From contig NZ_JAPDRH010000002.1 of the NCBI RefSeq assembly GCF_040706555.1, positions 1,488,001 through 1,552,000 on the forward strand: 64,000 bases of DNA. Reading direction: 5' to 3'. Each line of letters opens with the position of its first letter. Within the stretch, counting starts at the first letter, position 1. Under the pieces are notes generated by a model. It saw only the letters and a program-made list of their open reading frames with translations. It did not search any database and was not told where the DNA came from. Below are positions 17,569 to 25,251 of this stretch, in pieces. The stretch is from Lentisalinibacter salinarum. Its GTDB lineage: Bacteria > Pseudomonadota > Gammaproteobacteria > Steroidobacterales > Woeseiaceae. A program made the translations under genes and the position numbers.

Positions 17569-19830
17569 TCAGTCCCCGGCGTGGCTCACCGGCTCGCGCT
17601 CGGTCAGCCCCAGCAGCTTCAGCGCGAAGGCATACTCGTGGGCCCTTTCCTCCAGCTTCTCGAAGCGCGCGGCCGAGCCACGATGGCCGGCCTCCATGTT
17701 CATGCGCAGGAAGAACGGCCCGCCCTTCGCCTCGTCACGCAGCCGCGCCACCCACTTGGCCGGCTCCCAGTAGGTGACCCGATAATCGGCGATGCCGCCC
17801 GTAGCCAGCACGGGCGGATACGGGACGTCGTCGCGGATGTTGTCGTAGGGCGAGTAGGCGGCGATGGTTGCGTACGCCTCCCGCTCGGCGACCGGGTTGC
17901 CCCATTCCGACCACTCCGGCGGTGTCAGGGGCAGCGTCTCGTCCGAGATCGTGTTCAGCACGTCCACGAAGGGCACCGCCGCCAGTACGCCGCCGAACAG
18001 GTCGGGGCGCAGGTTCAGCGCGGCGCCGACCAGCAGGCCGCCGGCGGAGCCGCCGTAGATGACGGTCTCGTTCCTGCGGCCGTAGCCGCGCTCCTGCAGC
18101 GCTTCGGCGACGTCGACGAAATCCGTGAACGTATTCATCTTCTTGCCGAGCTTGCCGTCCAGGTACCACTGCCTGCCTTTGGCCGCGCCTCCCCGGATGT
18201 GAGCGATGGCATAGACGATGCCGCGGTCCACCAGCGACAGCGTGCTGGTGGAGAAGTTCGCCGGCATGGTCAGGCCGTAGCTGCCGTAGCCGTAGAGCAC
18301 CAGCGGCGCGCTGCCGTCGGTGGGCGTGTTCGCCAGACGGAGGATGGTGACCGGCACCTCCGCGCCGTCCCTCGCCTCGATGAAGATGCGCTCCACCGCG
18401 TAGAGTTCCGGGCTATGGCCGCTCGGCACCTCCTGGGTCTTCCTGAGCGTGCGCTCCCGGGTGAACATGTCGAAGTCCCAGACCTGTTCCGGCGTGGCGG
18501 GGGATTCGTAACTGAAGCGCGCGGTCTTCGCGTAGAACTCGTAGCCCTCTTCCAGGCCGAGGGAATAGGCCGCCTCGTCGAAGTCGACGGGATAGCTCAC
18601 CTCGCCCTCGTAGTCCGTGATGACGATGCGGGGCAGGGCGTTCTCCCGCTCAAGGCGCACCAGCCGGTCGGCGAAAGCGACGAAGTCCACCAGGTAGGTG
18701 CCGGGGCGGTGGGGCAGCCAGTCCTCCCAGTTGTGCCGGCCCGGGTCGGTGATGGGCGTGCGCGCGATCTTGAAGTCCACGGCGCCGTCCGCGTTGGTGT
18801 GCAGGTAGAAGTACTCGCCGTGATGCTCGGGATCATAGATCTCGTCGTCCCGCCGCGGGGCGATCAGTACAGGCTCCGTGCCCGGCGGTGCGTTGGCGCG
18901 CAGGAAACGGGCCTCGCTGGAGGTCACCTTCGAGGAGGTGATGAAGATGTACTCGCCGCTCAGGCTCTTCGAGACGTCGAGGAAGAAGCTGTCGTCCGGT
19001 TCCTCGTAGACCAGCCGGTCGTCGGCCGGGTCGTTGCCGAGCACGTGATGCTTCACCCGCTTCGGGCGCTGATGGTCGTCCCGCTCGATGTAGTAGAAGG
19101 AGCGCGAGTCAGCAGACCAGACGGCGCCGCCGTCGGTGGAGGTAATGGTCTCGTCGAACTCCTCGCCCGTGACGATGTTGCGCACGCGGATGTCGTAGTA
19201 CTCCGATCCGGTGCGGTCCGCGCTGTAGGCGATCCACTGATGGTCAGGGCTGTGCTCGACGCTGCCGATGTCGAAGAAGTCCTCACCTTCGCCTTCCCGG
19301 TCGCCATCGTAGAGCACCGTCTCTTCGCCGCCTTCGCGGGGCGTGCGCACGAACACCGGGTACTGCCCGCCGTCCCGGAAACGCACGGAATACGCCCACG
19401 GGCCGTCGGGCAGGGGCACGGAGCTGTCGTCCTCCTTGATGCGACCGCGCATCTCCGCGACGAGGGTCTCGCGCAGCCCGGCCAGATCCGCCGTGGCGTC
19501 CTCGTAGTGGCGGTTCTCCGCCTCCAGGTGGCTGCGGATATCGGCACTCAGCTTCGAAGGCTCGCGCAGCACCTCCTGCCAGTTCGCATCCCGCAGCCAG
19601 GCGTAGGCGTCCGTGCGGGTGACGCCGTGCTGCTCGATGGTCGCCGGACGCTTCTCGGCGGCCGGCGGCGGGCTGTCGGGGCTGATGCGGAAAGCGGGTC
19701 GGGTGGAAGTCATGGTGCTCCGGGGTTCATCGTTGTCGTGGCGGGCATCGGTCTCGCGCGCCTCATTACCGCAGCCGGCTGCCAGCATGGCGAACAGGAA
19801 GGCAAACAGCGCGGAATTCGGGCGGACCAT
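17569..19830 (-). CDS. ptrB: Oligopeptidase B (S9A), exported lipoprotein form
   Basis: 753 aa. It has an N-terminal signal with lipobox LAAGC, so unlike classical cytoplasmic OpdB it is probably membrane-anchored in the envelope. It then has a seven-bladed propeller region (residues ~90–450) and a C-terminal alpha/beta hydrolase. The nucleophile is in YGGSAGG; RPDLFGGVLAAVPFVDVLNT and LPLTPPEWSEWGNP are characteristic of oligopeptidase B rather than prolyl oligopeptidase. The C-terminal histidine lies in EAGHRGS. It cleaves after Arg/Lys in short peptides. With the S46 peptidase it suggests stepwise periplasmic peptide degradation. Confidence 0.88.
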   Translation of the reverse strand: MVRPNSALFAFLFAMLAAGCGNEARETDARHDNDEPRSTMTSTRPAFRISPDSPPPAAEKRPATIEQHGVTRTDAYAWLRDANWQEVLREPSKLSADIRSHLEAENRHYEDATADLAGLRETLVAEMRGRIKEDDSSVPLPDGPWAYSVRFRDGGQYPVFVRTPREGGEETVLYDGDREGEGEDFFDIGSVEHSPDHQWIAYSADRTGSEYYDIRVRNIVTGEEFDETITSTDGGAVWSADSRSFYYIERDDHQRPKRVKHHVLGNDPADDRLVYEEPDDSFFLDVSKSLSGEYIFITSSKVTSSEARFLRANAPPGTEPVLIAPRRDDEIYDPEHHGEYFYLHTNADGAVDFKIARTPITDPGRHNWEDWLPHRPGTYLVDFVAFADRLVRLERENALPRIVITDYEGEVSYPVDFDEAAYSLGLEEGYEFYAKTARFSYESPATPEQVWDFDMFTRERTLRKTQEVPSGHSPELYAVERIFIEARDGAEVPVTILRLANTPTDGSAPLVLYGYGSYGLTMPANFSTSTLSLVDRGIVYAIAHIRGGAAKGRQWYLDGKLGKKMNTFTDFVDVAEALQERGYGRRNETVIYGGSAGGLLVGAALNLRPDLFGGVLAAVPFVDVLNTISDETLPLTPPEWSEWGNPVAEREAYATIAAYSPYDNIRDDVPYPPVLATGGIADYRVTYWEPAKWVARLRDEAKGGPFFLRMNMEAGHRGSAARFEKLEERAHEYAFALKLLGLTEREPVSHAGD

Positions 19831-19990
19831 GGGTTGGCGGGCTCGCGGTTCACGGGGCGGGAGATTCTAACCGATTCCCCATTCTATTGGCGTTGGCCCG
19901 TCCCAGCCGCCGACGGGCCCGTAGCCGTGAGGTCTGGCACTCATCAGTCACGGTATCTGATTAGCGGATCCTCCCGGCCACCGCGAGCAC

Positions 19991-20062
19991 GGCCGTCATG
20001 CGGGGGTATCCATCGCCACGACCTTTTGTCGGGAGCAAGATGGATACCCCCGCAGGGCGGCC
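19991..20062. repeat. Large imperfect hairpin, 24-bp arms
   Basis: Arms 19991–20014 and 20039–20062 are complementary with two mismatches; the inner 16 bp (19999–20014 with 20039–20054, TGCGGGGGTATCCATC and its complement) are perfect. The 24-nt loop contains a smaller CGAC/GTCG stem. This is much longer than a REP or an ordinary terminator stem. It could be a MITE-like element, a structured leader RNA or a cruciform site. Confidence 0.65.
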
Positions 20063-20076
20063 AGGAAAGAAGGGAA

Positions 20077-20098
20077 TCGGGCCTGAAGGCCCTCCCAC
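20077..20098 (-). repeat. REP element (GTRG-headed), copy 2
   Basis: The minus strand reads GTGG then GAGGGCCTTCAGGCCCGA. It is the first of two REPs in the same orientation, six bases from the next. Confidence 0.75.
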
Positions 20099-20104
20099 AG
20101 CGGA

Positions 20105-20126
20105 TCGGGCCTCAAGGCCCTCCTAC
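20105..20126 (-). repeat. REP element (GTRG-headed), copy 3
   Basis: The minus strand reads GTAG then GAGGGCCTTGAGGCCCGA. It differs from copy 2 by one head base and one loop base, so the tandem pair is not a fresh duplication. Confidence 0.75.
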
Positions 20127-20225
20127 CTTGATTCTTGAACGGCGTCACAGACACGGCGCGGGCATCAGGCCAATCTCCGTCGTTATGTTCAGCCGGGCCG
20201 CGGCCCGCATCGAGGAGGCGGGGAT

Positions 20226-20645
20226 ATGGAATCCCAGAAAGGTCTCACCGCACTGGAATTGCTGATCGTGGTCGCGATCATCGCGATGCTGGCCGCGGTG
20301 GCCGTGCCGCGCTTCTCGCTGCTGGACCGGGAGGCCCGGGAGCAGGCCGTGGTCTCGCTCGCCGACGGGGTGAGGAGTTCGGCCGAGATCACCCACCGGG
20401 TGTGGTCGGCCGCGGGCCGGCCCGAGACACTGACGTTCCAGGGCGAGGAACTTCGCTTCGTGCATGGTTATCCGGCCGAGCAGGCGATCGCCGATGCCGT
20501 GATCGGGCCCGGCGGCTTCCGGCAGAACAACGGCGTGTGGGTGCACGAGGATGCTCGCTCGGCGCTTGACTGCGGCGTGGTCTATCTGCCGCCTACGGCG
20601 GACGGCGTGCCGGCGACGGTGAACGCCTACACGGCAGGCTGCTGA
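20226..20645 (+). CDS. Type IV prepilin-like protein
   Basis: 139 aa. Strong ribosome-binding site GAGGAGG seven bases before ATG. The short leader MESQKG is followed by LTALELLIVVAIIAMLAAVAVPRF: a class III signal cut after glycine 6 by a prepilin peptidase, with the conserved Glu at mature position 5 and a hydrophobic stalk helix. Two cysteines near the C-terminus (ALDCG and the terminal C) could form the pilin D-loop disulphide. It may be a type IV pilin or a type II secretion pseudopilin. No assembly ATPase, peptidase or secretin gene accompanies it, so it relies on machinery encoded elsewhere. Confidence 0.85.
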   Translation: MESQKGLTALELLIVVAIIAMLAAVAVPRFSLLDREAREQAVVSLADGVRSSAEITHRVWSAAGRPETLTFQGEELRFVHGYPAEQAIADAVIGPGGFRQNNGVWVHEDARSALDCGVVYLPPTADGVPATVNAYTAGC

Positions 20646-20673
20646 CTCCGGGAAGTCTCTTGCCGGGAAGACC

Positions 20674-22821
20674 CTAGACGCGTCGCGCGGCGACGGTCTC
20701 GTCGCGCAGGAACATCGACGCCTTCTCGGGGTGCATCGGGCGGCTGAACAGGAAGCCCTGTACCAGGTCGCAGTTGCACTCGCGCAGGAAGTCCAGCTGC
20801 TCGGCGGTCTCCACCCCTTCCGCCGCCACCTCGATATCCAGCCCGCGGGCCATGGCGATTGCGGCGCGCACGAGACGCTGGTGATCCTCGTTGTCCTGCA
20901 GGTCCGCGATGAGGCTGCGGTCGATCACGAAGGTATCCACCACGCCGCTGTCCAGCGAACGGAACGAGATATCCTGGGTGCCGAATCGGTCCAGGGAAAT
21001 GCGCACGCCGAGCGCATTCAGCTCGGCCATGATGTGCGCAGGCATGCGGCGGCCGTGATTCATGCCCGCGGCCATGATTTCCAGTTCCAGGCAGCCCGGA
21101 TCCAGGTTGGTGTCTTCCAGCGCCTTCGCCACCGATTCGACGATGCGTCCTCGCGCGAGCTGTGCCGGCGAGAGATTCACCGCCACCGTGAGGTCCGGCA
21201 GGTCGAACTGGGTCTGCCAGGCCTTCAGCTGCGCGGCGGCGTTGGCGACAATCCATTCGCCCACCGAGTGGATGAGCCCGCTGGACTCGAGGATGGGCAG
21301 GAAGCGCTCGGGCGCCAGCAGGCCGAAGCGGGGATGCTGCCAGCGCAGCAGCGCCTCGAAGCCGATGAGCCGGCCGTTGCGCACGTCGATGCGCGGTTGG
21401 TAGTGCAGCAACAGCTCCCGGCGCACTAGGGCGTGACGCAGCCCCACCTCCAGCTCTTCCCGCTCCGCGATCTTGTGGTTCAGCGCGGCGGAGTGGAACT
21501 GGAAGCGTCCGCCGCCGTGGCTCTTGGCCTGGCTGGTTGCCAGCGCGGCCGCCTTCACCAGCTCGGCGGCGTTGTTGCCCGCCTCCGGATACAGGGCGAT
21601 GCCGATGCTGGGCGTCAGATAGACCTCGTTGCCGCCGACGAAGTACTGCTCCTCCAGCGCCAGCACGAGCTTCTGCCCCACTGTGGCAGCGTCCTGGGGC
21701 GAGTCCACGTCCTCGATGCAGATCACGAACTGGTCGGCGTTCCAGCGTCCCACGAGGTCGCTCACCCGCAGTTCCCGCACCAGCCTCAGGGCGACCTCCT
21801 GCAGCAGGCGGTCGCCGGTGTCGTGACCCAGCGTGTCGTTGACCGACCGGAAGCGGTCGAGGTCGATGAACAGAATGCCCAGCTCTCGTTTGTGCCGGGA
21901 GGCGCGACTGATGGCCCGGCCTAGCTGCTCGCCGAACAGACCGCGGCCGGCCAATTCCGTGAGCGGGTCGTACAGGGAGGTCCGTTCCTGGTGCCTGGCA
22001 CGTTGCCGGCGGTCGGTCACGTCGCGGAAGGAAACCACCGCCCCCACACGCCGGCCGGCGGCATCAGTGAGTGCGCGCCCGCTGAGGCTCAGCAGCATCG
22101 GCGGCTGGCCCTCGGTCTCGTACAACGCTTCCATGTCGCTGAACTTCTCGCCGGCGAGCGCCCGCGGCAGAGGCCGGGCCTCCACCGGCAACGGCGTCTC
22201 CACGCCCGGCGCATTGGCACAGAACTGCCGATGCCAGGCCAGGGTCGGCCGTTCCCGCGGACCCAGGCCGAGCATGCTGCGGCCGGCGGGGTTGATGGAG
22301 ATCACCACGCCGTGTTCGTCGATCACGATAACGCCGTCGTTGATGCCGTGCAGGATGGTGCGCATCGCGTCTTCCGGCCGCTGCATGCGACGGACGAACT
22401 GGTGCCGGTCGAGCGCGTAGTGCAGGGCCTCGACGAGCGTGCCCGGGGTGATCTCGTCCAGGCACAGATAATCCTGGGCGCCGTGCTGCACGGCCGACAT
22501 GCCCCGGTGCTCGTTCACCCGCGCGGTTACGGCGATCACCGGCAGGCCCGGCAGCTCCGCCATCGCAGACGCCGGGCGCAGGCGCTGACGACCGGCCTCG
22601 GTGAGGCCGACGTCGAGCACTACTATGTCCGGATTGATGCGGGCGACCTCGTCGCGGATGCCGGACGGGTCGCTCGCCTGATGGATGCCGTCGATGGCAT
22701 CGAGCTGGCGCAGCATCTGCAGGATGTTGCCGCCGGGGAGGGAGTAGTCGCCGATATAGAGTACGCGGAGCTGACGAGCGAGGGGCTCCGGGGTGTCGCC
22801 CGACCTGTGGGCTTCGCTCAT
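20674..22821 (-). CDS. REC–PAS–GGDEF–EAL protein with degenerate active sites
   Basis: 715 aa, cytoplasmic. Domains in order: receiver-like (18–140), PAS (145–275), GGDEF (285–440), EAL (455–700). The receiver keeps Asp70 but lacks the usual lysine near 120 (DYLCLDE). The GGDEF signature is NADQF (361–365), so cyclase activity is unlikely. In the EAL domain Glu489, Asn549, Glu668 and Gln688 are kept. However, the ITE glutamate is Ala584, the second Asp of DDFG is Arg612, and the KID lysine is Val632. These positions bind metal or act in catalysis in active c-di-GMP phosphodiesterases, so this domain is probably inactive too. The protein may be a c-di-GMP effector or scaffold. It converges with the prepilin gene. 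Confidence 0.88.
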   Translation of the reverse strand: MSEAHRSGDTPEPLARQLRVLYIGDYSLPGGNILQMLRQLDAIDGIHQASDPSGIRDEVARINPDIVVLDVGLTEAGRQRLRPASAMAELPGLPVIAVTARVNEHRGMSAVQHGAQDYLCLDEITPGTLVEALHYALDRHQFVRRMQRPEDAMRTILHGINDGVIVIDEHGVVISINPAGRSMLGLGPRERPTLAWHRQFCANAPGVETPLPVEARPLPRALAGEKFSDMEALYETEGQPPMLLSLSGRALTDAAGRRVGAVVSFRDVTDRRQRARHQERTSLYDPLTELAGRGLFGEQLGRAISRASRHKRELGILFIDLDRFRSVNDTLGHDTGDRLLQEVALRLVRELRVSDLVGRWNADQFVICIEDVDSPQDAATVGQKLVLALEEQYFVGGNEVYLTPSIGIALYPEAGNNAAELVKAAALATSQAKSHGGGRFQFHSAALNHKIAEREELEVGLRHALVRRELLLHYQPRIDVRNGRLIGFEALLRWQHPRFGLLAPERFLPILESSGLIHSVGEWIVANAAAQLKAWQTQFDLPDLTVAVNLSPAQLARGRIVESVAKALEDTNLDPGCLELEIMAAGMNHGRRMPAHIMAELNALGVRISLDRFGTQDISFRSLDSGVVDTFVIDRSLIADLQDNEDHQRLVRAAIAMARGLDIEVAAEGVETAEQLDFLRECNCDLVQGFLFSRPMHPEKASMFLRDETVAARRV

Positions 22822-22998
22822 GCTCCCTCCCTGTGCGCGGGTGCTTTCGGGTTATCGTTTATGACCACCGGCATCGCAGGATCATAGCAAAAGAGCCGCC
22901 GGGTGCCGATGGGCGTGATTTTTTTCGCGACGGCTTCAAACCCCCGGCCACGGCGCTGCATCGAAGGATCAAACGACGGATGAAAGGAGCCATGGAGA

Positions 22999-23613
22999 TT
23001 GATTGGGCGATTGACCGCGCCAGCCATCGAATTCCCGGTTGCCCGACCGCTCGGGGAAGAGCCGCCCGTGACCGCTGAACCGGCCGATCTGGCCGTCCGC
23101 CGCGCCCGCAAGGGCGACCGCCGGGCCTTCGAGCAGCTCTACCGCACCCACGTCGGCCAGGTATACGGCCTGTGCCTGCGCATGACGGGCCAGCCGGCCG
23201 AGGCCGAGGACTGTGCGCAGGAGGCGTTCATCCAGGCCTGGCGCAAGCTCGCCCAGTTCCGCGGCGACGCGGCGTTCGGGACATGGCTGCACCGCATCGC
23301 GGTGAACGCGGTGCTGGCGAGACGGCGCAGGATGCGGCCGGAGGACTCGCTGGACGACGGCGCGGAGTCCGGCGCGGTCGCCGAGAGCCCGGCCGACCAG
23401 CGGGACCTGGAAGCCGCCGTCGCCACGCTGCCGGAGGGTGCGCGCCACGTCTTCGTGCTGCTGACCGTATACGGCTACACCCATGAGGAAGCGGGCGAGA
23501 TGCTGGGCATCGCCAGCGGCACCTGCAAGGCACAACTGCACCGGGCCCGCCGGCTGCTCGCCGAGCGGCTGAGCGACGGCCCGACGCCTACAGAGGACCA
23601 GACCAGTGACTGA
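22999..23613 (+). CDS. ECF-type RNA polymerase sigma factor
   Basis: About 181–204 aa. Region 2 (GDRRAFEQLYRTHVGQVYGLCLRMTG...EDCAQEAFIQAWRKL) and region 4 (ALPEGARHVFVLLTVYGYTHEEAGEMLGIASGTCKAQLHRARRLL) are intact; no region 3 or 1.1. TTG at 22999 has AGGAG nine bases upstream, but GTG at 23068 (behind GAAGAG) gives the usual ECF length and may be the real start. It heads an operon: its last codons overlap the next gene by 8 nt, and that gene overlaps a DUF4097 gene. This resembles sigma/anti-sigma/envelope-protein modules that respond to envelope stress and usually control themselves. Confidence 0.88.
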   Translation: MIGRLTAPAIEFPVARPLGEEPPVTAEPADLAVRRARKGDRRAFEQLYRTHVGQVYGLCLRMTGQPAEAEDCAQEAFIQAWRKLAQFRGDAAFGTWLHRIAVNAVLARRRRMRPEDSLDDGAESGAVAESPADQRDLEAAVATLPEGARHVFVLLTVYGYTHEEAGEMLGIASGTCKAQLHRARRLLAERLSDGPTPTEDQTSD

Positions 23614-24220
23614 AGAACAGCGGAGACGGGAAGAGGCGGAGCTGGATCGCCATATCGCCGCGCTGCCTAAGGCGGTGGAGCCCGGGCGCGACCTGTGGCC
23701 CGGCATCGAGGCCCGGCTGGAAGAGGCGGACGCGCGTCCCGGCCCGCGCCGCTGGTGGTGGGGTGCCGTGGCCGCGGCGCTCGGCACGGCCGCATTGCTG
23801 CCCCTGCTGCTCGTTCGTGACGGGCCGGTGGGGGAAGACCCGGTGCCCATGGCCACCGTGCCAGCCGAATCGCCGGCGACGGTCAACCGCGGCCTGGATA
23901 CCGCGGGCCAGCAGCTCAGGCTGCGCAAAGCCGCCGTGACGTCGGTGGAGCCGGGCCCCGAGTACCGCGCGGCCCGTGCGGAACTCCTGAGCCTGCTCGA
24001 AGCGCGCCTCGCGCAGCTCGCGCCGGAAGACCGCGAGATCGTGGTGCGCAACATCGAGACCATCAGGAGCGCCCTGGAGGAGATCGACACCGCCCTGCAG
24101 GACAACCCGGACGACCCACTGCTGCAGGAACTGATGCTGCAGACCTATCAGAGAGAACTGGATGTGATGGCACGGGTGAACGGCCTTGCCGGCCCGGCCA
24201 GGAGGAGGACCGACCTATGA
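23606..24220 (+). CDS. Putative anti-sigma factor, single-pass membrane protein
   Basis: 204 aa, GTG start inside the end of the sigma gene. A cytoplasmic N-terminus (DRHIAALPKAVEPGRDLWPGIEARL) is typical of proteins partnered with ECF sigma factors. One transmembrane helix follows (AVAAALGTAALLPLLLV, about residues 53–69), then an alanine/leucine-rich periplasmic coiled coil (LLSLLEARLAQLAPEDREIVVRNIETIRSAL). No zinc-binding HxxxCxxC motif is present, so it is not a ZAS-type anti-sigma. The role is inferred from position, topology and the 8-nt overlap. Confidence 0.65.
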   Translation: MTEEQRRREEAELDRHIAALPKAVEPGRDLWPGIEARLEEADARPGPRRWWWGAVAAALGTAALLPLLLVRDGPVGEDPVPMATVPAESPATVNRGLDTAGQQLRLRKAAVTSVEPGPEYRAARAELLSLLEARLAQLAPEDREIVVRNIETIRSALEEIDTALQDNPDDPLLQELMLQTYQRELDVMARVNGLAGPARRRTDL

Positions 24221-25122
24221 ATGCGCAGACCATGATCGCGAAGACACTGACAATGCTGCTGCTGGCCGCGCTGCCGCTGGCGGCGCAGGCCGATCGGCAG
24301 TACGAGCGCACCGTGGCCCTGGACGGCGCGAAGGAAGTGCGCATCAGCAATACCGCCGGCTCCATCGAGGTGGAGGGCTCGGACCGCCAGGACATCCGCA
24401 TCACCGGCGTCCTGGAGGACGACGTGGAGGAAGTGCTGATCGAGCGGCAGGGCAGCGCGATCGCCATCGAGGTGAAGGTGCAGGACAGGCTCCGCTCGTA
24501 TCGCCGGGCCTCGGCCGAGCTGCGCATCGAGATGCCGGCGGCCATGGGTCTGAGCGTGGTGGGCACCAGCGCGGATATCGAGGCCGAGGGCGTGCGCGGC
24601 GAGCAGCGGCTGAAGAGCGTCAGCGGTGACGTGAGCACCGAGGTCTGGGGCGAGCCGGTGACCGCGGAGACCGTCAGCGGCGACGTCCGCGTGGAAGGCC
24701 ACGGCGAGGTGTCCCGCGCGAGGCTGGCGGCCGTCAGCGGCGACCTGGTGGTCGAGGAGCTGGCCGGCGAACTCGACGCCCAGTCGGTGAGCGGCGACGT
24801 GATCGTGAGCGACAGCCGGGTGAGCCGTGCCCGCTTCGAGACCACCTCCGGCGACGTGATCGCCACCGTGAGTCTGGAGCGCGACGGCAGCTTCGAGGCG
24901 GAGAGCGTCAGCGGCGACATCGAGCTGGACGTCGCGGGCGAGCCCGACGCCGAGATCGACGTGACCAGCTTCAGCGGCAGCATCGACAACTGCTTCGGCC
25001 CGAAGCCCGAGCGCCAGAGCCGCTACGCCCCGGGCTCCGAGCTGCGCTTCACGGCCGGCGAGGGCCGCGGCGAGATCCGCCTGCAGACCCTCAGCGGCGA
25101 CATAGACCTCTGCAAGATGTAG
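24217..25122 (+). CDS. DUF4097 family exported beta-repeat protein
   Basis: 301 aa with a Sec signal peptide (LLLAALPLAAQA). The mature part consists of short repeats around S(V/T)SGDV, at least eight copies, building a parallel beta-roll as expected for DUF4097 (putative adhesin) proteins. A cysteine pair (NCFGPK and DLCKM) near the end may close the roll. The start overlaps the anti-sigma stop (ATGA), so the three genes form one translational unit. The function is unknown; partnership with an ECF sigma suggests an envelope-stress sensor or effector. Its TAG stop (25120–25122) lies inside a REP element. Confidence 0.78.
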   Translation: MNAQTMIAKTLTMLLLAALPLAAQADRQYERTVALDGAKEVRISNTAGSIEVEGSDRQDIRITGVLEDDVEEVLIERQGSAIAIEVKVQDRLRSYRRASAELRIEMPAAMGLSVVGTSADIEAEGVRGEQRLKSVSGDVSTEVWGEPVTAETVSGDVRVEGHGEVSRARLAAVSGDLVVEELAGELDAQSVSGDVIVSDSRVSRARFETTSGDVIATVSLERDGSFEAESVSGDIELDVAGEPDAEIDVTSFSGSIDNCFGPKPERQSRYAPGSELRFTAGEGRGEIRLQTLSGDIDLCKM

Positions 25123-25140
25123 GAGGGGATTTATCCCCGA
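25119..25140 (+). repeat. REP element (GTRG-headed), copy 4, overlapping a stop codon
   Basis: GTAG then GAGGGGATTTATCCCCGA: same head and layout as the other REPs but with a GGGGAT/ATCCCC stem. Bases 2–4 of the head form the TAG stop codon of the DUF4097 gene. Confidence 0.7.
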
Positions 25141-25175
25141 TCCCGATCCCGACCCCGATCCCCTCCCCACCCAAT

Positions 25176-25211
25176 CCCCCGACCCGCCTCTGCCTGCCGG
25201 GTCGGGGGTTT
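25176..25211 (+). terminator. Rho-independent terminator after the sigma operon
   Basis: CCCCCGACCCG (25176–25186) pairs perfectly with CGGGTCGGGGG (25198–25208) around an 11-nt loop and is followed by TTT. It closes the sigma/anti-sigma/DUF4097 operon 54 nt after the last stop. Confidence 0.8.
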
Positions 25212-25251
25212 GCTAATCTAGACGTCTCACCCGCGCTGCGAAGGATCTGCA

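Larger units (their letters stand above)
19831..20225. other. Gene-free interval (395 nt) rich in hairpins and REPs
   Basis: Lies upstream of both the oligopeptidase gene (leftward) and the prepilin gene (rightward). It holds a GGCCCGTC/GACGGGCC hairpin at 19895–19919, a large imperfect hairpin at 19991–20062, and two direct-repeat REPs at 20077–20126. A 16-nt string, GGCGGCCAGGAAAGAA, at 20056–20071 recurs at 30414–30429 next to another REP pair. No credible open reading frame is present. Confidence 0.7.

Noticed and set aside
20077..20126. Start of a CRISPR array
   Set aside because: Two short palindromic units with a 6-nt gap, matching dispersed REPs elsewhere; no regular spacers and no cas genes.
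17581..20265. Very long plus-strand open frame opposite oligopeptidase B
   Set aside because: Antisense shadow: no start signal, no motif, and the minus strand carries complete S9 peptidase motifs.
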